A DNA stretch of 64,000 bases from Drosophila persimilis (Eukaryota; Arthropoda; Insecta; Diptera; Drosophilidae). Made by a program: the position numbers and the translations under genes. The stretch spans positions 6,572,001 to 6,636,000 of the forward strand of contig NW_020825288.1 of NCBI RefSeq assembly GCF_003286085.1, given 5' to 3'. The notes under the pieces were generated by a model that was given only the letters and a program-made list of their open reading frames with translations, did not search any database and had not been told where the DNA came from. Below, one piece after another: positions 14,418-25,615 of this stretch. Positions within the stretch are counted from its first letter, which is position 1, and the number at the start of each line of letters is the position of its first letter.

Positions 14418-15282
14418 TCCTCTCCCTCTGCCATGTCACATGTTCGTTCCGATTTCGCCTCGGCTTGTCTGCCAATTGTCACCGTTTCGGATTGATGGCA
14501 AAGTGAACATTCTTTGTTCTGTTCCACGTCCTGGCCAGGGTCCTGCTGTGGTTGGACCACATGGCTTTGGTTTTTGGATATTTTTCGTTTTGCCTTTTCG
14601 GATGCATAACTGGACGTCGAGTATTTAATGAGCTCCGCTCGATGCTGCATATTTTACACAGACAATAAATCTGCACAGCACATTGCTGGCAGTGTGGCAC
14701 AGTCATGAATCTACCGTGGCATGGCTTCATTTGCGTCACGTTATTGCATATTTATGCCCCGCCTGCAACCGTGCAGCCTTCATATGAAATTATTCAAGGT
14801 AATGTGTGTGGATCCGACTCGGGCGCATTACAAATTCTGGTTAGCCAGCAAAGTGCTAAATCCGATTTAAGCCCAAGTCCGAAATTTCCCCCAGGCAGCA
14901 CTCAGGCGCAGCCAGATCTCTTCAAGGGAATATCTAATGCGACTGGCACTCGAACCTTTTCGCAATTAAGTTTTCTGAAATCAACCACCAAGCCAGGCAT
15001 TAAAGTTGCCTCAAACATTTCTGATGAAGTACCTTTCCCTTTGAGAGAGAGAGAGAGAGAGCTCTGTTTCCATATTGTCTGGCAGTCATTCAAAATGAAA
15101 GGCCTTCCCAGGCAGGCAAACAAATATACAAGCAAACAAAAACCAGAAAACAGCAGAGCTTCAGGTGTCGAAGTTTTAAATACCCTACGTTTTCATTACG
15201 TTGTGAAGAAACACAAGCTTCCTTTTCAGGGTATGCGAAAAAAAAAGAAAAAACAAAACACCAGCACATTTTTTCGTTTCCC
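12232..15282. other. Intergenic DNA, no gene recognised
   Basis: Features are CT/GA microsatellites (12544-12580, 13310-13332, 14395-14420, 15043-15060) and a 17-base G run (13568-13584). The 219-codon frame at 14705-15364 has no recognisable domain and a composition like its surroundings, so I do not call it a gene. Confidence 0.5.
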
Positions 15283-15655
15283 TTTGCAATCGCTTTTTCG
15301 CAGACACTTCTGTCGATCACAGGCTGCCAAAGGTGTTTTTCTTTTGCTTTTGCTTGCGAGATGAGCATTGCAAAGAGAGCGGTGCTTTTTCTGCCGCTCT
15401 CTCTCACAATGCACCGAAATGAGCCGCTTATTGTATGAGACAGACGTGTTCAATCGTGCCCTACCGAAGGCAAGAAACAGAGCACACGAAGTGCAGGTAG
15501 AAAAGGTGTTCGGCTCGGGTCTGTGGGCGATAGGAGTTCGGCTGTGCTTGGTTTCGTTCTCGATCTCTTTCGCAGATCTCATAGAAAAAATTAAATTGCG
15601 TTTATTTGCTAGCTCTGCTGCCTGCTGGGAAGAGATCGGGTGGGCTTGGTTTTTT
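15283..15655 (+). repeat. Dispersed repeat family R1, copy 1
   Basis: About 370 bp nearly identical to 47958-48340. Shared strings include CTTTTTCGCAGACACTTCTG, CTGCCGCTCTCTCTCACAAT, GACAGACGTGTTCAATCGTG and GAAACAGAGCACACGAAGTG. This copy has a 5-bp insertion (GCTCG) at about 15513. It carries CAGGTAG (15494-15500), the optimal Zelda motif. No terminal inverted repeat or transposase is visible; it is probably a non-autonomous element. Confidence 0.85.
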
Positions 15656-17544
15656 CTCCTTTTTTTTGCCTGCCGATTGCACTGGCGTTTATTTGCGAAC
15701 TTTGGACTGCCGATGCTGATCACCTTCTCGGCTCAACGACTTTTGCTTTTCGTCGTTCCAACCATACAAGCTCTCAGAATACCCTTTAAAGACTCTGTCA
15801 TACCCGCAGCCATCGGGCGTCATTCAATTTGCTCTACGCTTCGACTTGAATGAGTTAATCCCTTTGCAAATCGCCGGCATATTATCAGTCTGGCAGGATG
15901 CCGTTACCGTTCCCGTACCGGGAACAATGCGACGAGACGAGACGCCGCCAATGTCGGGCTATTGTTTATCAATTTTATGCAAATCTCAGCCGCCCGGCCG
16001 CACTTCTCCTCATCGGTTCTTTTTGTTGTTGTTGCTGTTGTTGGGTCTCGTGTGTTCTGTTTTGTTGGTCTGCCGTCGGCTGCTATCAGGTGGACGGCAT
16101 ATTTTCGAAATTGAATTAAGTTGGCTTTTCGGCATTGAATACATTTTAATAATTTAATTTTATATGCCGGCCCAAAAGCGAGGGCTCAGCATTTAATCAA
16201 ATAATTAAGATCTAAAACTATGGCGATTGAGGGGCGCACACAGAAGGAAAATGCTTATTAGCCACTTGAAGAGTTTATTTTTCGTTCGAAATGTGCTGCC
16301 GTAGAAATGATGCCACCCACCCATCCACCCACCCACTAGTCCTGCTGCGGGGCCCGCGTTCTGCTGTTGATTTCCGTTTAGTCGAAAATTCGTTTTAATC
16401 CCACACGTCCCTCGCGGGTTTTGCCTCGAAAAAACTTTCACTTTCCCTTTCGTTGCGCGCGGCTGAAATTGAAACTGTTTAGCCGGAGGACAATCATCCG
16501 GCTCCGGCTCCGACTCCGGCTCTGGCTTCAAAACAAGTCCATGGCCCCGGGGCCACACACGACTGTTGGCGGGTGCGGGCGAGGGTTCGGGCTCGGAGGC
16601 CAGATTTTAATTCAATTACATCTGTAGCTGCTAGTCGTGTGCAAATATTTTCATAGGACAAATTAAAGCGTCGCGCCGCCTGCAGCAGCCCTGCAGAAGC
16701 AAAAGCAGGCCCATGCGTGATCCGCTATTTGCACTTGAGACTTATGCCCTCGCGCTCCTTGGGAGGCAAAAAGCTCTCTCACCACTCTCTCTCTCTCTCT
16801 CTCTGCCTCTACTCACACAATCGAGCCGAAATGAGTGCCTGCATTGTAGAGAGTCGTGTATGATGAGGCTTGCCGGCAGCACCCAGAGGGTATAATTGTG
16901 GTTGGACGTGCACCCAAGTTGCCCAATTGTCTTGTTGGCCCTTGTGCCGCTTGCATAATAATGATTGCAGTCTGTCCGTGAAAGCAGAGCTCTCCCACTG
17001 ACCCCCAACGTAGTATTTATCTGTGTTTTTGTCAGGATTGTGGCTTCCTTTTTGCTGCAGCGTCTGTCTGTTATTATGTGCCCATAAGCAGCAGGGTCCC
17101 GTCTACTCTCGTACAATCTCGTTTTGCAAATTGCGTACAACCCCCCCACACACACACACAGAGAGAGGGAGAGAGCGAGAGAGAGCCCCAGATGATCCAG
17201 ACTGCGGCAGTATCTGATTGTGGCTGGGGCTTAGTGACTCTTTGGAAGAGTTCTTTCTCTTTTACTTTAATTTCGGATTACCTTTGCTTTTGGACCAAGG
17301 TAAACGTGTGTTCATATGTTTATGCCGTGATAAATATCCCGAAATATCCCGAAAATTAGAAAATTTCGCAGCCGAAAGACGCCTAAACAACACATATTAA
17401 ATTTTATTCCCAGAAAATCACGACTTTCGAGTCACTTAGAATTATTCTTAAGTATCCCAAATACTGCAGACAAAAGTCGCTTTTTTTTGGGATTTAAATT
17501 TGGAATTTAAGGACCGAAGTGGGGTGCAAAACAGTACCTCCTCA
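15656..17544. other. Intergenic DNA, no gene recognised
   Basis: Notable items are GGCTCCGACTCCGGCTCTGG-type short tandem at 16497-16527, (CT)n at 16783-16805, and (CA)n next to (GA)n at 17145-17185. Short frames here show no domain. Confidence 0.5.
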
Positions 17545-17810
17545 AAACATCTGCAATTAAACAAATTTTTAAAACTGTTTTCTGTCTTTTCTCTACTGTA
17601 TTTATCGCGAATTCTCCTGCCCAACAGGATTATCTAAGAGGACCTTCTACCCTAGAAACCTGGACATATAATCCAATAAAAATTACATTATAAATTAAGA
17701 ATAAATGAAATAATAATAATAAAAAAAGAAAACTTTAATTCCATATCATCCGTTACCTAAAAAAATAAATAAAAAATTTACAAAAATCGAAAAGAGCGAA
17801 CAAAAACAAC
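17545..17810 (+). repeat. Dispersed repeat, module order B-A-C
   Basis: Module B (17545-17615) abuts module A (17616-17675) directly, and module C (17781-17810, AAATCGAAAAGAGCGAACAA) follows. The same modules at 6396-6658 run A-B-C. A circular permutation of a tandem unit explains both. Confidence 0.75.
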
Positions 17811-18335
17811 TTCAGTACTCAGAAATATCGTTCAAAATACAAATATGCAAAGTTTCTTCCAATTTCAATTTTTTTGTCAACAAATCAATTTCAATCAAAT
17901 ATCTATGCTTATCTTTTTTTATATCTTAGTGTCCTACAACTATACAAAAATATTTTACATAAAATCATTTTTCATTTTTGACTGGTTTTTGTAATTTAAT
18001 TCATGAATATTCAACTGAAAAATAAACAAAAAATAATCATAGTGTCATATAACTATGTATAAAAAAATTATTCTGAAAATCACAATTTTTTAACTTGATT
18101 TTTAAAAAAGTTATTGGAATTAATGAATATTTATTTATTTATTTCTATTAATTTATATGTATTTATTTCATTTATTATTAATAATTATTATTAAATTAAT
18201 TTAATTTAAAACACACTTTTTAAACAGAAACTAAATTTTTCCAATCAGATATTTTGCTATACATAAACTAGGAACAAAAACCATACAATACAAGCTTTAC
18301 TTTAAAAATTAAAATTAAATTAAAATTTTGTGGCA
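17811..18335. other. AT-rich intergenic block
   Basis: Poly-A/T-rich sequence with short TTTATTTATTTATT-type repeats near 18130-18185. Nothing coding is seen. Confidence 0.6.
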
Positions 18336-20234
18336 CCACCCTTGGCCATGGTGTAAGGAAATATTCGCAGGATTGGCTTTAAAAGGCTGTAGAGATAGCA
18401 TCTGAAGTGCAGCAACGTTTGGCTCGAACTAGTACTCAACGTTGGCCAAAGGAGATGGCCTCAATGGCAGGGATACCTGCTGGAAATACACTGCAAAATG
18501 GTGGAATGAACAAATCTTCGCTTAAATTGTTAAATGGAATAAAGGGATTAAATTCCCTGAAGCATAGGTCTTGCAGATTTAATCCTTCTAGGACTAAATG
18601 AATGATTAACTCCTTTTTGGAGAAATTAGACACTGTAGAAACCTTCAAAACACTCCATAAACCCTCTAAAAGCGCACTTAAAACCGTGGGATTTCTGTTC
18701 AACATTCGTCTTTAATCAGATTTTCCCGTCTATTGGCATTACAGCTCTCAGCTATGGAAAATATCGACACAGCACACGGCGCCCACCATGCGATGAATGC
18801 CCTGAAGGTATTGAAATTACAAGAATTTCAATAATTAAAAAATTGCAGGGTTGTAGCAGCAGAATAAACGTGTATTCCATGCGTCAATACAGCCGCAAGA
18901 CCACCCCCCGCCCCACTGCCTCCTCCTCCGCCCCCAAAGGCCTGGGGGGGGGGAAAGCAATAAAAGCTTAAGGAAAAACTTCGCACCGGAAGTCGCTATG
19001 GGGGCGAAAATCTGATGCGGAAATCGAAATTTGTTAAATGGAGCAATCGATGGATGGGGCATGCCACCCCCCACCCCACACAGGGAGAGTCCTGCATTTG
19101 GTTTTACATTTTATCGCTTGTACGTTTGCACCATTTCAATTACAAACAATAACAGTAAAAAGTGGGTGGCCAGGGGGTGGCTAGGGGGGGGGCAGGGGGC
19201 GTGTCCGCGAGGGGAAATTAAGACAGCGATATAGAAGGCGAAAGAAAAGCGGACAAAACGGAAGCAGAAGTGAAAGGGAATTAGTTCACACGGAAGTGGC
19301 TGCCCCCCAGCAGGGAGGGGGTGGGGTTGGGGGGGGCGGAGGGTTTCGCTCGTGCGGAAGTTAGGTGTCGAAGCGGGAATTGTAGGTAAATATTATTGTA
19401 AAAGAAATTTAAATACGGATTTTTTCCACTATCTGCTGGCCGCCGACGCGAAAGGACCTCCATTTGCCAGGCCCTTCAGCGGCTGTACGTTAATGGAATT
19501 TCTGAGCTCTTTTTTCCTGCCGAAGGGGGGGCCCATTTTCTTCTTAAAGCAAAGAACTCTTCAAGGACCTTTGGGGGGGAGGCATCCATTGGATGTGAAG
19601 TGCAGCAGGCCGCAAAACGAGAAAATGGAAATGATTCTCGTTGCTCCTTCGAGAGGACTCTCCCACTAATTGGACAGCAGCAGCATACAGATGGATGTCA
19701 ATGTCTTAAACTCTAATGAGAACTTATACACAGTCCCCTCCCGCCCCGCCCCTCTAAGGGGCATGCCACAGGGCACTTTGCATTCGGTGCGGACATGTCC
19801 TTGCAGCTGTTCAAAGTTGTTCAAAGTAATTGGACATCGCTCACCTGGTGAGTCCTTATAATCCATCAGGAGAGCAACTGCAGCAGGTCCTGCAAAAGAA
19901 AAGAAAAAAAAACAAACCAAGAATCAATAGCCATTCCGAGCAAATTGTGCGTTCAGATTGGGGATTGGCGAAGGGGGGGTTGGGGATACTTAACAGATCA
20001 TTGGGTCAGTGGTGGGTCTCGTGTGTGTGGCACTGAGTGGCTTTACTCTCCGGTTTTGTGGCGACAGTAATTAATGGAGTCCCCCCAACAAAATAAAGCA
20101 ACATTTCCTTTGGCTAACGAAATAAAAATCTCACAAACTAAAAACTTATTTCATTAGCAATTTTTCCATCAAAGCCAAAGGACCACAAGGACTCCGATGC
20201 GTTGCTCAATTTAATTCAACGCTAATAAAAAACC
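18336..20234. other. Intergenic DNA with C/G runs; one weak exon-like segment
   Basis: Many C and G runs (18903-18955, 19165-19205, 19305-19345). A 63-nt segment at 18746-18808 is bounded by an acceptor-like CATTACAG and a donor-like AAG/GTATTG and stays open in two frames; evidence is too weak to call a gene. Confidence 0.4.
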
Positions 20235-20475
20235 ATATAAAGCGAGATTTTTGTACAGGCCCGAGGAGACGGCCATCATGGGGCAGGCCCGAGGAGGAAA
20301 GGCCATCATGGGGCGGTCGTGGGGGAGAGGCCATCATCGAGAGGAGATCTGAGGAGAGGCCGTCCTTGGGAGGACCTGAGGAGAAGCCATCATCGAGAGG
20401 ACATCTGAGGAGAGGCCGTCCTTGGGAGGAGACCTGAGGAGAAGCCATCCTTAGGAGGAGACCTAAGGCCACCCC
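20235..20475 (+). repeat. Tandem array, GAGGAGAGGCCATCATCGAGA-type units of about 30-37 bp
   Basis: About seven units alternate GGCCATCATGG or GCCATCATCGAGAGGA with GCCGTCCTTGGGAGGA, each followed by a CTGAGGAGA variant. The long minus-strand frame through it is repeat-derived and has no recognisable domain. Confidence 0.8.
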
Positions 20476-21224
20476 CCCTAACAGTCGTCGGGGAAACACC
20501 GCCAGTGTTTGGGATCCTGAAGGACTGTCCAGAAAAAGAAAAGGAAATAAAACAGCAACGGAAAAGTTTATGGGCAACATTTTTAGTTGCGGTCGAATGA
20601 ATACAAAAGTGTATTCCATGAGCACAACACACATTAATACTCCTCCTCTAAGAGCAGAACTAGACAAAGACATGGCAACATTTATTATATATCACAAGTG
20701 GCCCACTGGCCTCCCCCCCCCCGGTCCCCTGCTCTGCTGTCGTACTTTTATTATTATTGATGACAATTTTGAGCAAACAATAAAAAGAATAGCCAGCCAG
20801 CATCAACATCTGCCAGGTCTGCCGTCCTCCGTCTGTCCCTCCATCCGGACGTCCCTCTATCCGTCTAAGTGACTTGTGCCGGGGTCACTGGCTCGGGCCA
20901 ACAACATTAAACTAAACATAATCAAAATGGTCGACAAGCGAAATCCAAGACACGGCCGATGCCGTAACACAGGAGCCGGCAGGACTTGAGGATACCCCGT
21001 GCTGGGGGGAAATACTTCTTTTTGGGGGGAATATGTATTTTATTGTAAACGATGGTGGATACATACATCTACAACATTTACATACAAAAATTACTGTATT
21101 ATTACTGTAGGGATCTAATAGGGAGATCCATTAACTGGAGAAAATACTACAAAGAAAATATACCATTATTTGTTTCAAAGATTTTGCAAACAATGCCATA
21201 AAGTCACGCTTATAAAAATTAATT
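20476..21224. other. Intergenic DNA, no gene recognised
   Basis: Ordinary mixture with short C and G runs. A CCGTC/CCATCC-type pyrimidine stretch lies near 20820-20870. Confidence 0.45.
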
Positions 21225-22035
21225 AATCTTATAGAAAATACAGAAAAAATACCGATAAAATACCAAAAAATACCGAAAAAGTTCGAAAAAAAAATTATCT
21301 TTGATTTATTTTAATATATGTTCAGATCAAAGCCCATAAATTTATATGCGAATGGGTTAAATTATCTGAGTTTCAATCAATTTAGAAAATAAAATGGGGT
21401 CAAAAATATATGGAAGCGAGCTTTTATTTCCACGAAAATGCTCATACGCTTACTATGATTACAGAGGGTCAAAAAAGAACAACTGGGAGACAGAGACTTA
21501 AAAATATACAGAAAAAATAGTGAAAAATACCAAAAAGTACCGAAAATTACTAGAAAACATACCTTTAAAAACATCTTTGACTTATTTTAATTGATGTTAC
21601 AATCACATCTAAGAATTTCAACCAATTTAGAATATAATATCGAGTTAAAAGTATATAGAAATATGTTCTATGATTACAAGGTGACAAAAAAGGCAACTGG
21701 GAGACAGACACTTTAAAAATACCGAAAAAATACCGAAAAGGGGAGACAAAGACTTTTAAAATACAGAAAAATACCACAAAAATACCGAAAAATACCAAAA
21801 CATACCGACAAATACCACAAAAATACCGAAAAATACCAGAAAAATACCCGAAAATACCGAAAAATACCAAAAAAATTAATCATCCTTGGCTTATTTTAAT
21901 ACATAACCAGATCAAAGCTAAGATATCTTAAAATATTATCATGACAAAAGTATAATTTAAATTGTGCTCCACGAAAATGCCCATGCCCTTACCACGGTTA
22001 CAGGGTATGCAAAAAAGGCAACTGGACAAAAAAGT
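21225..22035. repeat. Triplicated block interleaved with AAAATACCGA runs
   Basis: Three diverged copies (about 21298-21500, 21574-21712, 21884-22030) share TGGCTTATTTTAAT, ACGAAAATGC, ATGATTACAG and GGCAACTGG in the same order. Decamer AAAATACC(G/A)A runs lie between them and are densest at 21720-21872. The unit is about 275-310 bp including the spacer. Confidence 0.8.
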
Positions 22036-22387
22036 GCCGTGTTTGAGTGCCACCAGGAACTTGTCGACAATTTATGGGCGCGAAAACTTTTGACATTTCC
22101 CCGAACAAACGACAAGGCAGCCGGCAAGCGCCGCAAATAGTGAAAGGCGGCCAAGAATGTCAATAAGAAAATAAATTAACCTGCACCGACGACTCCATGA
22201 GAGAAAAATCACGCTTACGCAGGGCACAAAAAAATAAATGGAGCTGCAAAAAAAAAAAACGGTAGTTGAAAATATGAAAGAAAAATTTCATTAAGAAGCC
22301 AAGTTTTTGGGGGAAAGAAAAAAGTTAATCTGCCAAAGTTTTTGGTACGGTGAGATACGAATGTATCTTATCTGATTGAATATCTTT
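22036..22387. other. Intergenic DNA, no gene recognised
   Basis: Ordinary sequence between two repeat tracts, with a 12-base A run near 22248. No exon-like segment is seen. Confidence 0.4.
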
Positions 22388-22490
22388 GAATAACCGATGG
22401 TTGATCTGCTCTGCGCTCTCTGCTCTGCGCTCTCCGCTATCTGCCCTTCGCTCTTTGCTCTCCGCTCTCTGCCCTCCGCTCTCTAATGCT
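22388..22490. repeat. Short CTCTGCGCTCTCCG-type tandem tract
   Basis: About ten imperfect 7-14 bp units of TCTGCTCTGCGCTCTC and TCCGCTCTCTGCCC. Non-coding. Confidence 0.75.
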
Positions 22491-22624
22491 CTCAAACTTT
22501 ATCTGTCTTTATGAAGCCCCAAATGTGGGGCCAGAGGAACGTGCTCCATCAATTTGGTAGCTGCACAGAAGCTCATATGGAACTGACACATTCAATTGAT
22601 TAAGCCAGGCCGCAACTCGAGAAG

Positions 22625-22715
22625 GATGTGGAGGAGGAGGCAAAGGTGGAGGAGGAGGTGCAGGCGGAGGCGGAGGTGCAGGCGGAGGCGGAGGCGGAGG
22701 TGGAGCCGCTGACTG
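22625..22715. repeat. GGAGGCGGAGGTGCAGGC minisatellite
   Basis: Six-base GGAGGC/GGAGGT and 18-bp higher-order units. It produces proline-rich and Glu/Ala-rich frames on the two strands with no domain, so I treat it as a simple repeat. Confidence 0.75.
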
Positions 22716-23870
22716 AGGCAACTTCTGGGGCAGAGTGGCTGCAAGACCAAGTTAATTTTGAATCGTTTATCAAACAGCGTGGAGCTGCAAAACTTGAAGT
22801 GCAGCATGTGCTGGCAGGAGCCCAGCGCCAGAATTTGACTAGCAAAAACTAGGAGCCCCCCACAACCCACCACCCCCCACCCCACACACATGGCTGGGTA
22901 GACTGGCTGCGCTATTTGTCAAAATTTGGACTCGACTTTGGCGAAAATTGATGAAATGAGTTGTGAGAATGGAATCAATGCGGCAGGTAGGGAAGAAAAA
23001 CTTGTGCGCCAAACAAAAAAATCCTGGCAAAAGTATCTCCAAATGTGGAAAGACCTCCATCACTTAATACGCTCCATAACGCTGGCCCACCACCCCCCAC
23101 CCCCACCCTGGAAGGAGCTGGTGAGGTGTAAACGCTTGCCGCTTGAACGGAGCACCAAATGAGGCGATACGGTGGAGAAAAACTATGGCAACTCCCCCTC
23201 CCTGCCACCTGCCCCCAAATCAAAGACAAAAAGTACTCGTAGAAGACAAAAGCTAAGGCCAATTCCGTGGGCCATTGTAATGAGCCTGTTGGTGGGAGCC
23301 TGGCCCTTCTGGCCCTCCTGGCCCTCCTGGCTTTGGTGGCACACAATAAGGCCTGAAGCAGGACGCCGGTAAACAAGGCGCCCGCTGTCTGCTAACTGCG
23401 CGCATTTTCCGATCCATTTATCACAGGAACAGCCGCCGACAACAACAGGAGGTGGAGGCGGAGGCACCCTCTATTGCAGGACTCAAACGCGAGATTTTAA
23501 ACGATATCCTGCCCGAGCCACACACCCAATCCCCCCATCGAGGAGGCCAGGACGGGGGGGCCCAGACGATCGCATTGTATGCTCCTCTCTCTCCCTCTCT
23601 CTCTGTGTGTGAAAGTGTGGAAGCGTGTGGTAGTGTGTGGTAGTGTGTGTGTGCGTGTGTGTGGCAAGTGCAAGCAAGTTAACGGAAAATCGCAATAAAT
23701 GCAGCAAATGTGTTGCTTTGTGTGGCGTCGACTGCTGTTAAACGCATTTTTATAGAAATTGCTTTCATGCCAGGCCAGAACCAGAACCAGAACCAGCACC
23801 AGAAAGCACCCCTAACCACCCCCCACCACCCCCTAGCCATGCCTCTTATTTGTATGCAATGGGTTTTTGT
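22716..23870. other. Intergenic DNA, no gene recognised
   Basis: Contains a CAGGTAG (22984-22990, Zelda-type heptamer), GGCCCTCCTGGCCCTCCTGG at 23310-23329, a (GT)n-rich stretch near 23603-23665, and (CCAGAA)4-like repeats at 23771-23800. Confidence 0.45.
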
Positions 23871-23890
23871 ATACCCTTTGAAGAGGGTAT
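23871..23890. repeat. Palindromic ATACCCTTTGAAGAGGGTAT motif
   Basis: The seven-base arms ATACCCT/AGGGTAT are perfect. Related half-sites (TACAGGGTAT) occur at about 22000 and 48436. The motif sits at the left edge of the CGATA array and may be an end of a dispersed element. Confidence 0.5.
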
Positions 23891-23934
23891 CCCCAGCGGA
23901 GGTCTGCAACGGGCTAAGGGGAAAAGGTGGTTCT

Positions 23935-24850
23935 TTTCAGACCTTAGATCCTCCTATCATTCGATAGTTCCTCAAAAGCTCATTCGATAGTCAAAGGATA
24001 GACCAATAGCTATCGACAGGGTGCTTGGGGCTTCCTTAGGGTCCATCGTGGGGTCAATGGGTTCCCAGATCATAGTTCCTACAAAGATCATTCGATAGTT
24101 CGTTCAAAGATCATTCGATAGTTACACCTAACATCATTCGATAGTCAAAGCATAGACCAATATCTATCGACAGGGTGTTTGGGGCTTCCTTAGGGACCAA
24201 CCTGGGGTCAAAGGCTTCTCAGATCATAAATCCTAAGATCATTCGATAGTTCCTCCAAAGATCATTCGATAGTTTCTCCAGAAGATCATTCGATAGTCAA
24301 AGGATAGACCAATAGCTATCGACAGGGTGTTTGGGGCTTCCTTAGGGACCAACCTGGGGTCAAAGGCTTCTCAGATCATAAATCCTAAGATCATTCGATA
24401 GTTCCTCCAAAGATCATTCGATAGTCAAAGGATAAACCCATAACCATCGACAGGGTTTGTGGCGCTTCCTTAGAGTCCATCCTGGGGTCAAAGAGTGGGT
24501 TCCCAGATCACAGTTCCTCCAAAGATCATTCGATAGTTCCTCCAAAAATCATTCGATAGTCAAAATTGACCCATAACTATCGACAGAGCATTTTTGGCTT
24601 CGTTAGGGACACTCCTGCCACACATTTTTCTTGTCCTAGACCATAGATCCCTCACAGATCCTTCGATAGTCAAAGGAATCACCCATAACCATCGCCAGAG
24701 CTTTTGATGCTTCGTTAGGGATCCTCCTGAAGTCTATGGCTGCCCAGATCACAGCTCCCCCCCAAAGATCCTTCGCTAATTCAATGCTAAACCCATAACT
24801 CTGTAAAGGGTATTTGCGGCTTCGTTATGGACCCTCCTGCCACACATTTT
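23935..24850. repeat. Tandem array dense in CATTCGATAG and CTATCGACAG
   Basis: About five to six units of roughly 130-175 bp. Each unit carries two or three ATCATTCGATAGT motifs, one (C/A)(T/C)ATCGACAG, then GGCTTCCTTAGGG and TGGGGTCAA. I count 13 CGATA and 4 TATCG, almost all in 23958-24670; the rightmost unit (after 24660) has degenerated. Confidence 0.88.
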
Positions 24851-24902
24851 TCCTGTTCTTGCCTCACTTTTTGCAGTGATTGCACTTTATGCGAATCGCT
24901 TT

Positions 24903-24934
24903 TGTGTGTGGGTGTGTGTGTGTGTGTGTGTGTG
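24903..24934. repeat. (TG)n microsatellite
   Basis: An almost pure TG dinucleotide run of about 32 bp, immediately after the CGATA array. Confidence 0.9.
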
Positions 24935-25615
24935 CCGGCAGTCGAGTCTTTAGTGCACATTTCCATGACAAAGGCACACCAATTAGCGAGCGTTTAATGC
25001 AAATGTTTTCGATTGCCACATAATCGCTGTGGCATAGAAGGCCTTTTAATAAGTTAAATGCCGCCAGACAAAGGCATAGACCTCCGTTGACTCCGTTGAA
25101 GTATGATTTCTAGATGCCCCAGCCCCAGACCATGGGAAACTGGAACAACCCGTACACCTGGGCCAAGACTATCCAGTAATTATATACACAGATGCCACAG
25201 ATACACAGCTGTGGAGCTCATTAAATTTTTAAATTTCAACCAGAACCAGAGCTCAATGAAATGGCAGACTGGCGAAACCACAAAGCAATTTACACAAGCG
25301 AATGCAATGGAGGCCATAAATTAAAGCCAAGTGGGAACGGGCACGGGCACGGGCACGGGCACCGAAACGTCCTGGCTCTGAAGCTGGTGGTGGAGCAGCT
25401 TCGTCTCGCATTCAAATTTCCCCAACAGCCCACACAAATCCGCGCTGAATGCCGAGCCAAAAATATAAAAAACAGTTAAGAGAAAAGCAGCCAAAAACAA
25501 AAACCAAAAAAAGGAAGAGACAAGTAAGAACGTTAGAAGGGCAGGTCGAGACCAAGCAGCTACCCTGGAGCTCAGCAAGAATTAGATTTGGCTAGAAATA
25601 TAGTCCCAGGGGCTA
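24935..25615. other. Intergenic DNA, no gene recognised
   Basis: Contains five GGGCAC-type hexamers near 25338-25362. A lysine-rich A-tract segment lies near 25485-25525. No gene is recognised. Confidence 0.45.

Noticed and set aside
14705-15364. 219-codon frame beginning MNLPWHGFICVTLLHIY
   Set aside because: It has a signal-like N-terminus but the rest follows local base composition and runs into GA-repeat and the R1 repeat. No domain or homolog is recognised.
15226-15853. Opposed frames of 165 and 161 codons in the R1 repeat
   Set aside because: The frame is not preserved in the second R1 copy at 47.96-48.34 kb, so the repeat is not protein-coding there.
22509-22891. Proline-rich and Glu/Ala-rich frames
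   Set aside because: They are products of the GGAGGC minisatellite with no conserved neighbours.
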